From assembly GCA_012295275.1 (NCBI GenBank), contig CM022675.1:11917016-11981015 (forward strand): DNA of 64,000 nucleotides. The letters run 5' to 3'. Under the pieces are notes generated by a model. The model was not told the origin of the DNA. It saw only the letters and a list, made by a program, of their open reading frames with translations, and ran no database searches. The first letter of the stretch is position 1, and every line of letters begins with the position of its first letter. A program made the translations under genes and the position numbers. Of this stretch, positions 63,862 to 64,000 are shown one piece after another. This stretch comes from Chrysomallon squamiferum (lineage: Eukaryota > Mollusca > Gastropoda > Neomphalida > Peltospiridae).

Positions 63862-64000
63862 ACGCTAGACGCCTTCTTCATGCTGCTAGAATGAGGTCAC
63901 CGCGACCTGTCATCAAACCTCTGCTGACTCCAACACACCAACAGTACAGTCTTCTGTGACGTAATACCAGAAAGAACATGTGAACGTCACAGCAAGACCC
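63862..64000 (+). mobile_element. Broken Tc1/mariner-like transposase fragment
   Basis: In one frame 63862 onward reads ARRLLHAARMRSPRPVIKPL then LTPTHQQ, resembling the second helix-turn-helix of Tc1-type transposases (RRL..AGLR...P.KKPLLT..H). A frame change near the window end gives EHVNVTA, which continues the same pattern. It runs off the window. Confidence 0.55.

Overview
The window is AT-rich animal DNA: GT-AG introns interrupt every gene, microsatellites are abundant, several DNA-transposon remnants are present, and the proteins are metazoan (a TRPM ion channel and EGF-plus-ZP membrane proteins). Gene style and repeat content suggest an invertebrate, perhaps a lophotrochozoan such as a mollusc. 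That is an inference; no marker fixes the species. The window is a scaffold of three contigs joined by two 200-N gaps (6788-6987 and 42187-42386).

Region 1 (1-6787) holds the 3' half of a TRPM-type TRP channel on the minus strand: the S6 pore-helix exon, two alternative versions of the following TRP-helix exon, two coiled-coil exons and the terminal exon. The two TRP-helix exons have the same splice phases, and joining them creates a stop, so they must be mutually exclusive. Two decayed copies of the same exon lie beside them.

Region 2 (6988-62385) is an array of one gene family. The complete form has ten coding exons and about 449 residues: signal peptide, two EGF-like domains, a ten-cysteine ZP module, a basic furin-type site, a transmembrane helix and a short basic tail. 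This is the plan of uromodulin-like ZP proteins. The order is A> <b C> <d E> gap <F g> <H. Capitals are main genes. Lower case marks truncated tails carrying only the last two exons, each lying upstream of a main gene on the opposite strand. A lacks its 5' part and E and F lack their 3' parts because of the gaps. C is complete and intact. H is complete but diverged and carries two frame-breaking indels. A-b and C-d are about 17.8-kb direct repeats, while the E and F sides mirror each other across the second gap. Tail pairs A/b, C/d and g/H are inverted repeats around a 2.7-kb spacer that contains a 1.13-kb element with about 95-bp terminal inverted repeats.

Intron 1 of C, E and F carries the same two DNA-transposon remnants: a MITE with CCGGA-type ends and a Tigger/pogo-like element with a CENP-B-type helix-turn-helix fragment. 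A conserved TATA box and untranslated first exon lie about 2.9 kb upstream of the coding start in C and E. In F they are about 2.4 kb upstream. Region 3 (62386-64000) is the diverged upstream part of H and ends in a broken Tc1/mariner-like fragment.

The strongest points for follow-up are the TRPM exon pair with its decaying relatives, the alternating array with tail-only copies, amino-acid-changing divergence concentrated in EGF-1, and an untrimmed Nanopore adapter at 6992-7017 showing that one contig starts at a raw read end.
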